Assembly: GCA_036381315.1 (NCBI GenBank) | Contig: DASVDB010000106.1 | Span: 1 to 34,384 of the forward strand | Origin: Bacilli bacterium | GTDB lineage: Bacteria; Bacillota; Bacilli; Paenibacillales; KCTC-25726 | Length of the DNA stretch: 34,384 nucleotides | Direction of reading: 5' to 3' | Part shown: positions 8,159 to 16,151 of the stretch, one piece after another | How positions within the stretch are numbered: the stretch's first letter is position 1 | Layout of the letters: each line of letters begins with the position of its first letter | Made by a program: the position numbers and the translations under genes | The notes under the pieces: model-generated | Told to the model about the DNA's origin: nothing | Database searches by the model: none | Seen by the model: only the letters and a program-made list of their open reading frames with translations

Positions 8159-9445
8159 ATGGGTAAAAAGTTAATCAAAAACAGTATTTTTGTTACGATG
8201 GATGACGCCCATCCGATTGTAAGCGGATGTTTGGCTTGGGATGATGACACGATCACTTACATCGGAGAGCGCCTGCCGGAAGGACAATTTGACGAAGTGA
8301 TCGACGGAAGCCACAGGCTGTTTATGCCGGGGCTTGTCAACACGCACGGCCATGCCGCCATGTCGCTTCTTAGGGGATATGCCGACGATTTGGCGCTAAA
8401 GGTTTGGCTTGAAGAAAAGATGTGGCCGATCGAAAACAAGTTTACGGATGAAGATGTTCGGATAGGCGCCAAGTTGTCCATTTTGGAAATGCTAAAAAGC
8501 GGCACCACCTGTTTTGTCGATATGTACGACCACATGAATGAGGTCGCGTTGGCGGTCGAGCAATCCGGCATTCGCGCTTCGCTGGCGCGGGGAATGATCG
8601 GGTTTCCGCCGGAGGCGCAAACGGCCAAGCTAAAAGAAGCGACGCAATTCGCCAAGGACTGGAATGGCAAGGCGGACGGCCGCATTACGACGATGATGTC
8701 GCCGCATTCGCCGTACACATGCCCGCCGGATTTTATCAGGCGCATTGTGGAGACAGCGCAAACGCTCAATCTTCCCGTGCATACGCACATGTCCGAAACA
8801 AGCGAAGAAGTCGAGCGCAACGTGTGCGATTACGGCAAACGTCCCGTCGCGCATTTGCGCGATTTGGGCATGTTTGACGTCCCTTGCCTCGTCGCGCACG
8901 CCGTGCATTTGACCGACGAGGAAATCGGCATTTTGGCGGAGCATAAGGTGCACGTCTCGCATAACCCCGGCAGCAACCTGAAATTGGCGAGCGGGGTGGC
9001 CCGCGTGATGGATATGATGCGCGCCGGGATTTTGTTGTCGTTGGGCACCGACAGTGCGGCAAGCAACAACGATTTGGACATGTTCGGCGAAATCCAGCTT
9101 ACCGCGCTCATTCATAAAGGCGTCTCCGGCGATCCTACCGCCGTCAAAGCTTATGATGCGCTGAAGATGGGCACGATCAACGGGGCCCGGTCGCTTTGGC
9201 TGGATCGGGTGGGCATGCTGCGAGCCGGAATGAAGGCGGATTTTATCGGCATCGATATCGACCAGCCGCATTTTTATCCGCGTACCGACTTCATTTCCCA
9301 TCTTGTTTATTCCGCCAGCGGCCGGGATGTCGCCGATGTGTGCATCGACGGCAAATGGATTGTGCGCAATCGGGAAGTTTTGACGATGGACGAAGAAAAA
9401 ATTATGCGCGAATTTGCCGCTTGTTTCGCTCGCCTGACGAAATAA
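8159..9445 (+). CDS. mtaD: 5-methylthioadenosine/S-adenosylhomocysteine deaminase (amidohydrolase)
   Basis: A 428-residue metal-dependent amidohydrolase of the ATZ/TRZ-like group. MtaD enzymes deaminate methylthioadenosine and S-adenosylhomocysteine to inosine derivatives, dealing with by-products of SAM use. Metal ligands are all visible: H63-G-H65 in NTHGH, H210 in HTHMSET (with E213), H247 in VAHAVHL and D298 in LGTDSAASNND. Length is normal. AAGGA at 8147-8151 is 7 bases before the ATG. It is followed 58 bases later by the TseB-like gene. The window also holds mtnE and mtnU, 15 kb away, but not the other salvage genes. Related deaminases can prefer other substrates (guanine, adenosine, chlorinated triazines), so the substrate is family-level inference. 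Confidence 0.88.
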   Translation: MGKKLIKNSIFVTMDDAHPIVSGCLAWDDDTITYIGERLPEGQFDEVIDGSHRLFMPGLVNTHGHAAMSLLRGYADDLALKVWLEEKMWPIENKFTDEDVRIGAKLSILEMLKSGTTCFVDMYDHMNEVALAVEQSGIRASLARGMIGFPPEAQTAKLKEATQFAKDWNGKADGRITTMMSPHSPYTCPPDFIRRIVETAQTLNLPVHTHMSETSEEVERNVCDYGKRPVAHLRDLGMFDVPCLVAHAVHLTDEEIGILAEHKVHVSHNPGSNLKLASGVARVMDMMRAGILLSLGTDSAASNNDLDMFGEIQLTALIHKGVSGDPTAVKAYDALKMGTINGARSLWLDRVGMLRAGMKADFIGIDIDQPHFYPRTDFISHLVYSASGRDVADVCIDGKWIVRNREVLTMDEEKIMREFAACFARLTK

Positions 9446-9503
9446 AGCATTATCAGGATAAAGCATCAGCAAGCAACTATTGCGAAGGAGAAAATGCCGC
9501 ATC

Positions 9504-9995
9504 ATGAATAAAAAAGTCGCATTTTTCTCGCTGTCGGTTCTCTTTATAGCCGCTTTGTTTATTTGGACGTACAACCTCGTGCAAGCCGACCATTGGCGGG
9601 AACAAAACGCCGCGGTGAAGCGGGCCGTTTCGGTCGGCGATGCGGTTTACGGCTTGCAAAAAGTGGACGATACCGATTGGTTCAACGGCGACAAATCCTA
9701 TACGATCATTTTTGGACGGGATGCCGACAATCGCCGGATCATCGCCTGGGTAAGCGATACGGATGTGCATATGGAGTACGCCGATGAAGGAATTAGCCGC
9801 AAACAGGCGGAGAATCTGGTCAAGGCGGAAACTCCCAAGGCCGTCATCATCCGCGCCGTGCCCGGCGTGCTGAACGATACCTATGTCTGGGAAGTTTACT
9901 ATAAAGCGAATATAGAAGGTGCGACGAAATATTTTTACGCTTATTATCGCTTTGCCGACGGCAAACGGCTGGACAAGCTTTATCTGAACAGCTGA
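9504..9995 (+). CDS. TseB/YpmB-like membrane-anchored protein (DUF5590)
   Basis: A 163-residue protein with a short positive N-terminus, one membrane segment (about residues 6-26) and an exported domain built of beta-rich modules (YTIIFGRDADNRRIIAWVSD and YFYAYYRFADGKRLDKLYL). The size and layout match B. subtilis YpmB/TseB, a cell-wall elongation regulator acting with the penicillin-binding protein PBP2a; that function is known for the family, not shown here. The start MNKK at 9504 fits this layout; GAAGGAG at 9484-9490 is 13 bases away, rather long. In Bacillus the gene sits between dinG and dnaD, as it roughly does here. A terminator follows directly. Confidence 0.82.
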   Translation: MNKKVAFFSLSVLFIAALFIWTYNLVQADHWREQNAAVKRAVSVGDAVYGLQKVDDTDWFNGDKSYTIIFGRDADNRRIIAWVSDTDVHMEYADEGISRKQAENLVKAETPKAVIIRAVPGVLNDTYVWEVYYKANIEGATKYFYAYYRFADGKRLDKLYLNS

Positions 9996-10010
9996 TTTTG
10001 CAAAGCTTTC

Positions 10011-10032
10011 GCCTTGTCGCAAGGCTTTTTTT
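10011..10032 (+). terminator. Rho-independent terminator after the TseB-like gene
   Basis: GCCTTG (10011-10016) and CAAGGC (10020-10025) form a perfect 6-bp stem with a TCG loop, followed by seven T (10026-10032). It lies 16 bases after the stop and probably ends the mtaD-TseB transcript. Confidence 0.8.
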
Positions 10033-10112
10033 GTTGCGTAAAAAACGGTTTCCACACATTACATCCGGGGAATGATATCATTTTATGCTATACTTCGATA
10101 TATACGCGAATC

Positions 10113-10118
10113 TATAAT
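10113..10118 (+). promoter_or_regulatory. Candidate -10 element for the exported protein/M41 protease pair
   Basis: A perfect TATAAT sits 40 bases before the GTG start at 10158, in an AT-rich gap that follows a terminator, so a new promoter is expected here. No good SigA -35 is found at 16-18 bases (ATACTT at 17), so an activator-dependent or alternative-sigma promoter is possible. Confidence 0.4.
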
Positions 10119-10157
10119 ATATGCTGTTCATTGTCGGATGAAAGGGGGATATTTGTC

Positions 10158-10691
10158 GTGAAAATTCGTATTATACCTTTGTTAACCAGCGCCGTCGTGT
10201 TGTTCGCTGTATTGTTGGGCGGCTGGTTTGCCTATAGAAGCTACGCAATGGAAAATCCGCTTGCGCAGACGGTTAATCATTTGCCCGGCGTGCAGCGCGC
10301 CGAAGTTGCCGTCTCCGCCGATCAGGTGACAATTGCGATCACGCCGAAAAATAACGCGAATTTGCGCACCATTTATGATCAATTGCTGAAAAAAGGCAAA
10401 GCGGTGATCGGCAACCGCAAGCTTGTTTTGACAGTCCGCGACCACACCAACGAACGATTGGAAAAATTGTGGGCGAACATGTTGTTTCAGGTCGCCCAGT
10501 CTATGGAAACGAAGCAATATGCGATGATTCCCGCCGCCCTGCAAAATATGGAAAAGCAAAATCCCGGCATCAAGTCGGTAGCGGAGATGGATGCGACAAA
10601 CGTGTATATTCAGCTTTATGACGGCGAGTATGCCAAATATGTCATTCTGCCGCGTATTCCCGAGCGAATCGGGGTGTGGCCGAATGAATAA
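10158..10691 (+). CDS. Exported single-TM protein upstream of M41 protease
   Basis: I do not recognise this 177-residue protein by name. Residues about 5-23 form one membrane helix (LLTSAVVLFAVLLGGWFAY); the rest, about 150 residues, would lie outside the membrane. That part reads as alternating strands and helices: LPGVQRAEVAVSADQVTIAI, a helix NLRTIYDQLLKKGKAV, the strand KLVLTVRD, a long helix (ERLEKLWANMLFQVAQSM) and a strand pair ending TNVYIQLYD and YVILPRIP. GTG 10158 follows AAAGGGGGA (10141-10149) with an 8-base spacer. The end overlaps the next ATG by 8 bases, so it is translationally coupled to the membrane protease, which itself lacks an extracytoplasmic domain. A role as partner or regulator of that protease is inference from the coupling. 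Confidence 0.8.
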   Translation: MKIRIIPLLTSAVVLFAVLLGGWFAYRSYAMENPLAQTVNHLPGVQRAEVAVSADQVTIAITPKNNANLRTIYDQLLKKGKAVIGNRKLVLTVRDHTNERLEKLWANMLFQVAQSMETKQYAMIPAALQNMEKQNPGIKSVAEMDATNVYIQLYDGEYAKYVILPRIPERIGVWPNE

Positions 10692-12168
10692 GTATGCGAA
10701 AGAAATAGCAATCGGAGCTTTTTTGGCGGTGGTGGGCTTTATTCTGTTTCTTGGCGTAAACGTCATCCCCGTGCTTGTGTTGGCCGCGCTTGCCGCCATT
10801 GTTTTCTATCTTTTGCATGCCCGCAGCGGCGCGGGAATTTTCGCGCAATTTGCCAAGCAAAAAGCGGATGTGCGGCCGGAATATTTCACGTTCGCGGAAA
10901 TTGGCGGGCAGGACCGCGCCAAAGAGGAATTGCGGGAAGCGTTGGAATTTTTGATCCACCGCGACAAAATTGCCAGGATGGGCATCCGCCCGTTAAAAGG
11001 CATTTTGCTGTCCGGGCCGCCGGGGACGGGGAAAACATTGATGGCGAAAGCGGCGGCGCATTATACCGACTCCGTGTTCGTCGCGGCGTCAGGCAGCGAA
11101 TTTGTCGAAATGTATGTTGGCGTCGGCGCGAGCCGCGTGCGTGAATTGTTTCGCGACGCCGTGCAGATGGCGCGCAAACAAAAAAAGGAGAGCGCCATTA
11201 TTTTCATCGATGAAATTGACGTGATCGGCGCAAAACGCGACGGTGGCCAACATAAGGAATACGACCAAACGCTGAACCAATTGTTGACCGAAATGGACGG
11301 CATCCGGGCCAACGTTTCGCCGCGCATCCTGTTGGTGGCGGCCACCAACCGCCTGGAAATGCTCGATCCCGCGCTTTTGCGGCCGGGCAGGTTCGACCGC
11401 CGGATTGAAGTGGATTTGCCGGACAAAAAAGGCAGATTGCATATTCTGAACATCCATGCGCAAAATAAGCCGCTTGCGGCGGATGCCAATTTGGAAAAGG
11501 TCGCGGAAGAAACATTCGGATTTTCCGGCGCCCAACTGGAAAGCGTGATGAACGAAGCGGCAATTTATGCGCTGCGGGATGAAAGCGAGTTGATTGCGCA
11601 GCGGCATTTGTCTTTGGCGATTGACAAAGTGATGATGGGAGAGCGGACGGACCGGAAAGCGACGGACGAGGAAAGAAAGCGGGTCGCCCTGCATGAATTG
11701 GGCCACGCGATTGCCGCCGAGACGGTGCGTCCCGGCTCGGTATCGCAAGTGTCGTTAAGCCCGCGCGGCGGCGCTTTGGGATATGTGCGCCACAACCCGC
11801 AGAAAGACCAGTATTTATATACGAAGCCGTTTCTCGAGGGACAAATCATGATCGCGCTGGGCGGCGCCGTTGCCGAAGAAATGTTTTACGGCCATCGCAG
11901 CACCGGTTCCAGCAACGACTTCGAACAAGCGTTGAAAATTGCGCAGACGATGGTGGATGCCGGCTTGACCGATCTGGGCATCGTCCGTTCCGATCTGTTG
12001 GAAAAAACGGATTTGTCCGGGGAGATCAAGCGGATTCTCGATGAACTGACCATGCGCACGCGTCAGTTATTGGAGCCGTACCGCCCGGTTTTCCTGCAAT
12101 GTTTTGAAATCTTGCTCAAGGAAGAAATTTTGAGCGGCGACCAATTTCGCCGGCTGCTTGCGGCATAA
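10684..12168 (+). CDS. Short FtsH-like AAA+ metalloprotease (M41) without extracytoplasmic domain
   Basis: A 494-residue membrane AAA+ protease, well below the roughly 610-650 residues of canonical FtsH. Two hydrophobic helices (about 7-25 and 28-46) are joined by only two or three residues, so the usual extracytoplasmic domain of about 70 residues is absent. The AAA module has Walker A GPPGTGKT (111-118), the pore loop MYVGVGASRVREL (Tyr in place of the usual Phe), Walker B with D176-E177 and the second region of homology ending LRPGRFDRR. The M41 domain has HELGH (337-341) with third zinc ligand D412 in SSNDFE, so proteolysis should be intact. It would pull membrane or cytosolic proteins apart and degrade them. 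ATG 10684 is set by the 8-base overlap with the preceding exported protein. Confidence 0.9.
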   Translation: MNKYAKEIAIGAFLAVVGFILFLGVNVIPVLVLAALAAIVFYLLHARSGAGIFAQFAKQKADVRPEYFTFAEIGGQDRAKEELREALEFLIHRDKIARMGIRPLKGILLSGPPGTGKTLMAKAAAHYTDSVFVAASGSEFVEMYVGVGASRVRELFRDAVQMARKQKKESAIIFIDEIDVIGAKRDGGQHKEYDQTLNQLLTEMDGIRANVSPRILLVAATNRLEMLDPALLRPGRFDRRIEVDLPDKKGRLHILNIHAQNKPLAADANLEKVAEETFGFSGAQLESVMNEAAIYALRDESELIAQRHLSLAIDKVMMGERTDRKATDEERKRVALHELGHAIAAETVRPGSVSQVSLSPRGGALGYVRHNPQKDQYLYTKPFLEGQIMIALGGAVAEEMFYGHRSTGSSNDFEQALKIAQTMVDAGLTDLGIVRSDLLEKTDLSGEIKRILDELTMRTRQLLEPYRPVFLQCFEILLKEEILSGDQFRRLLAA

Positions 12169-12169
12169 C

Positions 12170-12194
12170 GGGGGCTTTTTGCCCCCTTGCATTT
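12170..12194 (+). terminator. Terminator after the M41 protease gene
   Basis: GGGGGC (12170-12175), loop TTTTT, GCCCCC (12181-12186), then TTGCATTTT. A perfect, very stable 6-bp GC stem directly after the stop; the T-run is interrupted, so efficiency is uncertain. Confidence 0.65.
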
Positions 12195-12202
12195 TACATA
12201 AG

Positions 12203-12220
12203 TTCACAAATCGTTCACAA
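12203..12220. promoter_or_regulatory. Two Rex-like half sites in direct repeat upstream of hbd
   Basis: TTCACAA occurs at 12203-12209 and again at 12214-12220, separated by ATCG. TTCACAA is the right half of the usual Rex operator (TTGTGAA, four bases, TTCACAA), but here the halves are in the same orientation, so this is not a standard palindrome. It lies about 130 bases upstream of hbd. Rex is encoded in this window. Functional binding is speculative. Confidence 0.3.
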
Positions 12221-12351
12221 AGAAAACGCTTCAGGTTGAATAGTTTGTTCATATTGCCGCGCACTTGCTGCTTAAAAGAAAAAAACGATGTATCATAGAA
12301 TCAGATAGAACGCGCAACATGTGACAGTTGCCGACGGGGAGGAACGTTTCC

Positions 12352-13227
12352 ATGAGATTCAAAAAAATCGGCGTAGTCGGCGCCGGCACGATGGGGCAGG
12401 GAATTGCCGAAGCTTTGGCGATAAAAGGGTTGGAAGTGTTTCTGGTGGAAAGAACACCGGAAAATCTGGAACAATCCTGGAATATGATCGTCGCCAGCCT
12501 GGATAAGCAGATTGAAAAATGGGGCATTACCGTAACAGAGAAAAAGCTGATCCTGGCCAAAATACATAAAACGCCGGACATCAACCGGCTTTCCGAATGC
12601 GATATGGTGATCGAATCGATTACGGAAGACCTGGAAATGAAAAAGAATTTGTTTGCCGAGCTGGACAAAATATGCCGGGAAGACGTCATTTTGGCCAGCA
12701 ACACGTCAACGCTCAGCCTGACCGAATTGGCGGAAGCGACCAAGCGCCCGGAAAACGTCATCGGGATGCATTTTCTGTATCCCGTGTCGAAAATCAATCT
12801 GGTCGAAATTATTCGCGGGTTAAAAACTTCCGACAACGTTTTTCAGGAAACAAAGCAGTTTGTCGAAGAAGTGATCGAGAAAAAAGGCATCATGGTGTAT
12901 GAGTCGCCGGGCTTCGTGACCACGCGGCTGATTTGCACGTTGATCAATGAGGCGCTGCACACTTTGAGCGAAGGTGTGGCGTCGGCGGAAGACATCGACG
13001 CAGCGATGCGGATCGGTTACGATTTTCATTACGGACCGCTGGAGATGTGCGACCGTTTCGGCCTGGATTCCGTCATGGCGGCCATGGAGCGGCTGTTCCG
13101 CGAGTATGGGGATATCAAATACCGGCCGTCCATTTTATTGAAAAAAATGGTTCGCGCCGGACATCTTGGCGTTAAAACCGGAGAAGGATTTTTCCGTTAT
13201 GATAAGGATGGTGACCGGATCTCATGA
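12352..13227 (+). CDS. hbd: 3-hydroxybutyryl-CoA (3-hydroxyacyl-CoA) dehydrogenase
   Basis: A 291-residue NAD(P)-dependent dehydrogenase that interconverts 3-hydroxyacyl-CoA and 3-ketoacyl-CoA, in fatty-acid beta-oxidation or butyryl/polyhydroxybutyrate-type C4 metabolism. The Rossmann motif is G10-A-G12-T-M-G15. The catalytic pair is H140 (GMHFLYPV) and E152 (LVEI), spaced 12 residues as in the family. The C-terminal helical domain contains the signature GPLEMCDRFGLDSV. ATG 12352 follows GGGGAGGA (12336-12343) with an 8-base spacer. The stop overlaps the ackA ATG (ATGA). A TATCAT at 12291-12296 could be a -10 box but lacks a good -35. Whether the substrate is strictly C4 cannot be told from sequence. 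Confidence 0.92.
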   Translation: MRFKKIGVVGAGTMGQGIAEALAIKGLEVFLVERTPENLEQSWNMIVASLDKQIEKWGITVTEKKLILAKIHKTPDINRLSECDMVIESITEDLEMKKNLFAELDKICREDVILASNTSTLSLTELAEATKRPENVIGMHFLYPVSKINLVEIIRGLKTSDNVFQETKQFVEEVIEKKGIMVYESPGFVTTRLICTLINEALHTLSEGVASAEDIDAAMRIGYDFHYGPLEMCDRFGLDSVMAAMERLFREYGDIKYRPSILLKKMVRAGHLGVKTGEGFFRYDKDGDRIS

Positions 13228-14438
13228 AAATTCTCGTTATTAACGCAGGCAGTTCTTCGCTCAAATATCAGTTGTACGACATGACGAACGAATCGGTGCT
13301 GGCAAAAGGCAAAGTGGAACGGATCGGGATGGAGTCGGCGATTGTCTCGCACGAGCCTACGGGCGGCGAAGAAATCCGCAAAGTGCGCGAAGTTTTGGAC
13401 CACACCGCGGCGATCCGCCGCGTTATCGACATGCTGACGAAATCCGAACACCCGGTGTTACAGTCGATCGATGAAATCGATGCCGTCGGGCATCGCGTGG
13501 TGCACGGCGGCGAAACGTTCGCGCAGTCGGTGTTGATTACTCCGGAAGTAAAGCAGGAAATCCGCCGGCTGTTCGATTTGGCGCCGCTGCATAACCCGGC
13601 GCATATGATGGGGATCGTTGCTGTCGAGCAAAATTTGCCGAATGTGCCGCAGGCGGCTGTGTTTGACACCGCTTTTCACCAAACGATGCCGAAACAATCG
13701 TATTTATACGCCATTCCGACTGTTTTGTATCGCAAGCACCAAATTCGCCGGTACGGATTCCACGGCACTTCGCATGAGTATGTGAGCCAACGCGCGGCGG
13801 CGTTTTTGGGCAAACCGCTGGAAAGCCTGAAAATGATCACTTGCCATATCGGCAACGGCGTTAGCTGCACCGCCATACTGGGAGGCAAATCGTTCGATAC
13901 GAGCATGGGGATGACTCCGCTGGAAGGCCTGATGATGGGCACGCGCAGCGGCGATCTGGACCCGGCGATCGTGCCCTTTACGATGGCGAAAGAAGACTTG
14001 ACAATCAATGAGGTCAACTCCATGTTGAACAAACATAGCGGCCTGTTGGCGGTTTCGGGCATCTCCAGCGACATGCGGGAAATCGTCAAGGCGATGCAGG
14101 ATGGCGATCGCAAGGCGGAACTTGCTTTCCAAATGTACGAGTATCGCCTGCGCAAGTATATCGGCGCATACGCGGCCGCGATGAACGGCGTAGACGCCTT
14201 GGTGTTTACCGCGGGCGTCGGCGAAAACTCGGTGGAATTGCGCAAAGCGATCTGCACGCAGTTGACCTATTTGGGCCTGGAGTTTGATGAAGCGGCAAAC
14301 GAGCAAAAGACAGGCGGGGAACGGCGGATATCGACGGCAAATTCGCGCGTACAGGCACTCGTTATTCCCACCAATGAAGAATTGGTCATCGCCCGGGACA
14401 CATTCCGCCTGGTCACAGCCGCCCAAAACGGGCAATGA
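13224..14438 (+). CDS. ackA: Acetate kinase AckA
   Basis: Transfers phosphate between acetyl phosphate and ADP, giving ATP and acetate. At 404 residues it has the normal length, and its key residues fall on positions known from the Methanosarcina enzyme: N7 (NAGSSSLK), R91 (HRVVHGG), D148 (VFDTAFHQ), H208 (CHIGNG), R241 (GTRSGDLDP) and E385 near the end. The ATG overlaps the hbd stop by 4 bases, so the two are co-translated. The pairing of a 3-hydroxyacyl-CoA dehydrogenase with acetate kinase, without phosphotransacetylase, is unusual compared with the common pta-ackA arrangement. Butyrate kinase is the alternative for the family, but motifs and length fit acetate kinase. Confidence 0.95.
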   Translation: MKILVINAGSSSLKYQLYDMTNESVLAKGKVERIGMESAIVSHEPTGGEEIRKVREVLDHTAAIRRVIDMLTKSEHPVLQSIDEIDAVGHRVVHGGETFAQSVLITPEVKQEIRRLFDLAPLHNPAHMMGIVAVEQNLPNVPQAAVFDTAFHQTMPKQSYLYAIPTVLYRKHQIRRYGFHGTSHEYVSQRAAAFLGKPLESLKMITCHIGNGVSCTAILGGKSFDTSMGMTPLEGLMMGTRSGDLDPAIVPFTMAKEDLTINEVNSMLNKHSGLLAVSGISSDMREIVKAMQDGDRKAELAFQMYEYRLRKYIGAYAAAMNGVDALVFTAGVGENSVELRKAICTQLTYLGLEFDEAANEQKTGGERRISTANSRVQALVIPTNEELVIARDTFRLVTAAQNGQ

Positions 14439-14509
14439 AATCGGGTAACGAAAGCGGGTAACTTTAGACGATTCAGTTGCGATTAACGTTGTGGGGAGAG
14501 TGGTGACAG

Positions 14510-15223
14510 ATGGCGTTTGAATCGATGGCTGATAAGCCGGTCGCGCGCGGCATGGCGATGGCCATGCAGGAAGGCGACTTTGCGTTTCCGTATCTCTTGC
14601 TGCGCGCCTATCGCACCTGCAATCTGACGGATACGGATGTGTTGCTGCTTTTGCATTTGTTGGCGTTTTACCGTAAGGAACACAATGATTTTCCCGCCCT
14701 GGACGAACTTTTGTCCCGGATGAGCGCCTCGCAGGAGCAGGTGGCCGATTCGCTGCGGAAGCTTATGAAAGACGGCTGGATTGCCATTGAGGAAGGAACG
14801 GACCCGCAAACCGGCATTCATTTTGAGCGGTATAACCTGGAACCGTTGTTTGCCAAACTCGCGGCTGTTGCCGCAAATGCGGCGGGAAACGGCGGCGAAT
14901 CGCCGGAATTTGCGGAACAGGGCAAGCGCGGCAAGGCGAACAGTGCCGCGAAAACGGGCGGTGCCGAAACGGATATTTTCACAATATTCGAGCAGGAATT
15001 TGCGCGGCCGCTATCCCCGATGGAATGCGAGACGATCACCACGTGGCTTGACAAGGACCGTTACTCCAAAGAGCTGATTTGCTTTGCGTTAAAAGAAGCG
15101 GTTTTTTCCGGCAAACTGCATTTTCGCTATATCGACCGCATTTTATTGGAGTGGAGCCGCAATCGGGTAACATCGGTGGAGGAAGCGCGCGAACATGCGC
15201 GCAAATTCCGCGGTTCGCGCTAG
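14510..15223 (+). CDS. dnaD: DnaD-family replication initiation protein
   Basis: A 237-residue primosome protein that in low-GC Gram-positives works with DnaB and DnaI to load the replicative helicase at oriC and at stalled forks. Residues about 20-120 form the N-terminal winged-helix DDBH1 domain (LTDTDVLLLLHLLAFYRK, then a wing at WIAIEEG); a variable, Ala/Gly-rich linker (about 121-160) follows; the C-terminal DDBH2 domain has the conserved FRYIDRILLEWSRNRV (YxxxIxxxW motif). GGGGAGAG at 14493-14500 is 9 bases from the ATG. In Bacillus dnaD is flanked by asnS and nth; neither is present here, as ackA precedes it and a DUF421 gene follows. No terminator is evident between ackA and dnaD. Confidence 0.92.
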   Translation: MAFESMADKPVARGMAMAMQEGDFAFPYLLLRAYRTCNLTDTDVLLLLHLLAFYRKEHNDFPALDELLSRMSASQEQVADSLRKLMKDGWIAIEEGTDPQTGIHFERYNLEPLFAKLAAVAANAAGNGGESPEFAEQGKRGKANSAAKTGGAETDIFTIFEQEFARPLSPMECETITTWLDKDRYSKELICFALKEAVFSGKLHFRYIDRILLEWSRNRVTSVEEAREHARKFRGSR

Positions 15224-15290
15224 GTAATAAAAGTGGCGCCAACTGTACATAATGGGGTTGTCGAAATTACAACCTCAGGAGGAAAGCAGT

Positions 15291-16151
15291 GTGCCTGACT
15301 GGATGGGAATAGCGCTTCGCACCTTACTGGCGGTAATCGTGTTATTTGCAATGACCAAACTGCTGGGAAAACGCCAAATATCGCAGCTTTCCCTGTTTGA
15401 GTATATAACCGGGATTACGATCGGCGATACGGCGGCGTATGTGGCGTTGGAAATGGGGACGGCCTGGTATTTGGGGCTTATTTCGTTATTCGTATGGGTC
15501 GCGGTTTCGCTCGGCATCGAATTTTTGCAGTTGAAAAGCAAAAAAGTCCGGGATTTTGTCGACGGCAAGGGAACCGTTTTAATCAAGGACGGCAAGCTGT
15601 TGGAGGACAATTTGAAAAAAGAGCGGCTTACGGTCGATGAATTGCTGGCATTGTTGCGCAAAAAGAGCGTGTTTAACACCGCCGATGTGGAATTTGCGGT
15701 GATGGAGCCGAGCGGTGAAGTAAACGTGTTGGTGACAAAAGAAAACAAACCGCTCACGCCAAAAGATTTGGGGATCAAAACAGGGCCCGAGCAGGAGACG
15801 CAAATGGTCATCGCCGACGGCGAGATTTTGGACGAGCCGCTTGCAACGATCGGCTTGAACCGCGAATGGTTGAAAACGGAACTGGACAAACTGGGCGTGG
15901 CTGTCGAAAATGTGTTTTTGGGCCAGGTGGACAGCTATGGCCAGTTATACGTCGATCTCTACGATGACAACATCAAAGTGCCTGCTCCCCAGCAAAAGGC
16001 GGCGCTCTTGGCCACTTTAAAAAAATGCGAAGCCGACCTGGAGATGTTCGGGCTGTCGGTTGACGATCTGCTTGTCAAGAAAATGTACGAATCTTGTTCG
16101 CAGAAGCTGCAGCAGGTCATTGCGGATGTGAAGCCGCTGTTGGTCCGATAG
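15291..16151 (+). CDS. DUF421 (YetF-like) membrane protein
   Basis: A 286-residue protein with three N-terminal membrane segments (about 4-24, 36-55 and 60-80), including the family stretch KLLGKRQISQLSLFEYITGI, followed by a cytoplasmic domain with the duplicated alpha/beta fold typical of YetF/YcaP proteins (GTVLIKDGKLLEDNLKKERL and VIADGEILDEPLATIGLNRE). The biochemical role of the family is unknown; several members are linked to spore or stress functions in Bacillus. GTG 15291 is preferred because AGGAGG at 15277-15282 lies 8 bases upstream; an ATG at 15252 has no site. The last codons and stop are part of a 15-bp tandem repeat, so the C-terminus may have been reshaped recently. It is convergent with proC. 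Confidence 0.88.
   Translation: MPDWMGIALRTLLAVIVLFAMTKLLGKRQISQLSLFEYITGITIGDTAAYVALEMGTAWYLGLISLFVWVAVSLGIEFLQLKSKKVRDFVDGKGTVLIKDGKLLEDNLKKERLTVDELLALLRKKSVFNTADVEFAVMEPSGEVNVLVTKENKPLTPKDLGIKTGPEQETQMVIADGEILDEPLATIGLNREWLKTELDKLGVAVENVFLGQVDSYGQLYVDLYDDNIKVPAPQQKAALLATLKKCEADLEMFGLSVDDLLVKKMYESCSQKLQQVIADVKPLLVR

Noticed and set aside
12221-12240. CcpA cre-like site on the minus strand near hbd
   Set aside because: The resemblance needs a one-base deletion relative to the consensus, so it does not fit a cre box.
12266-12296. SigA promoter of hbd using TATCAT
   Set aside because: The -10 box is plausible but no -35 of acceptable quality lies at 16-18 bases.
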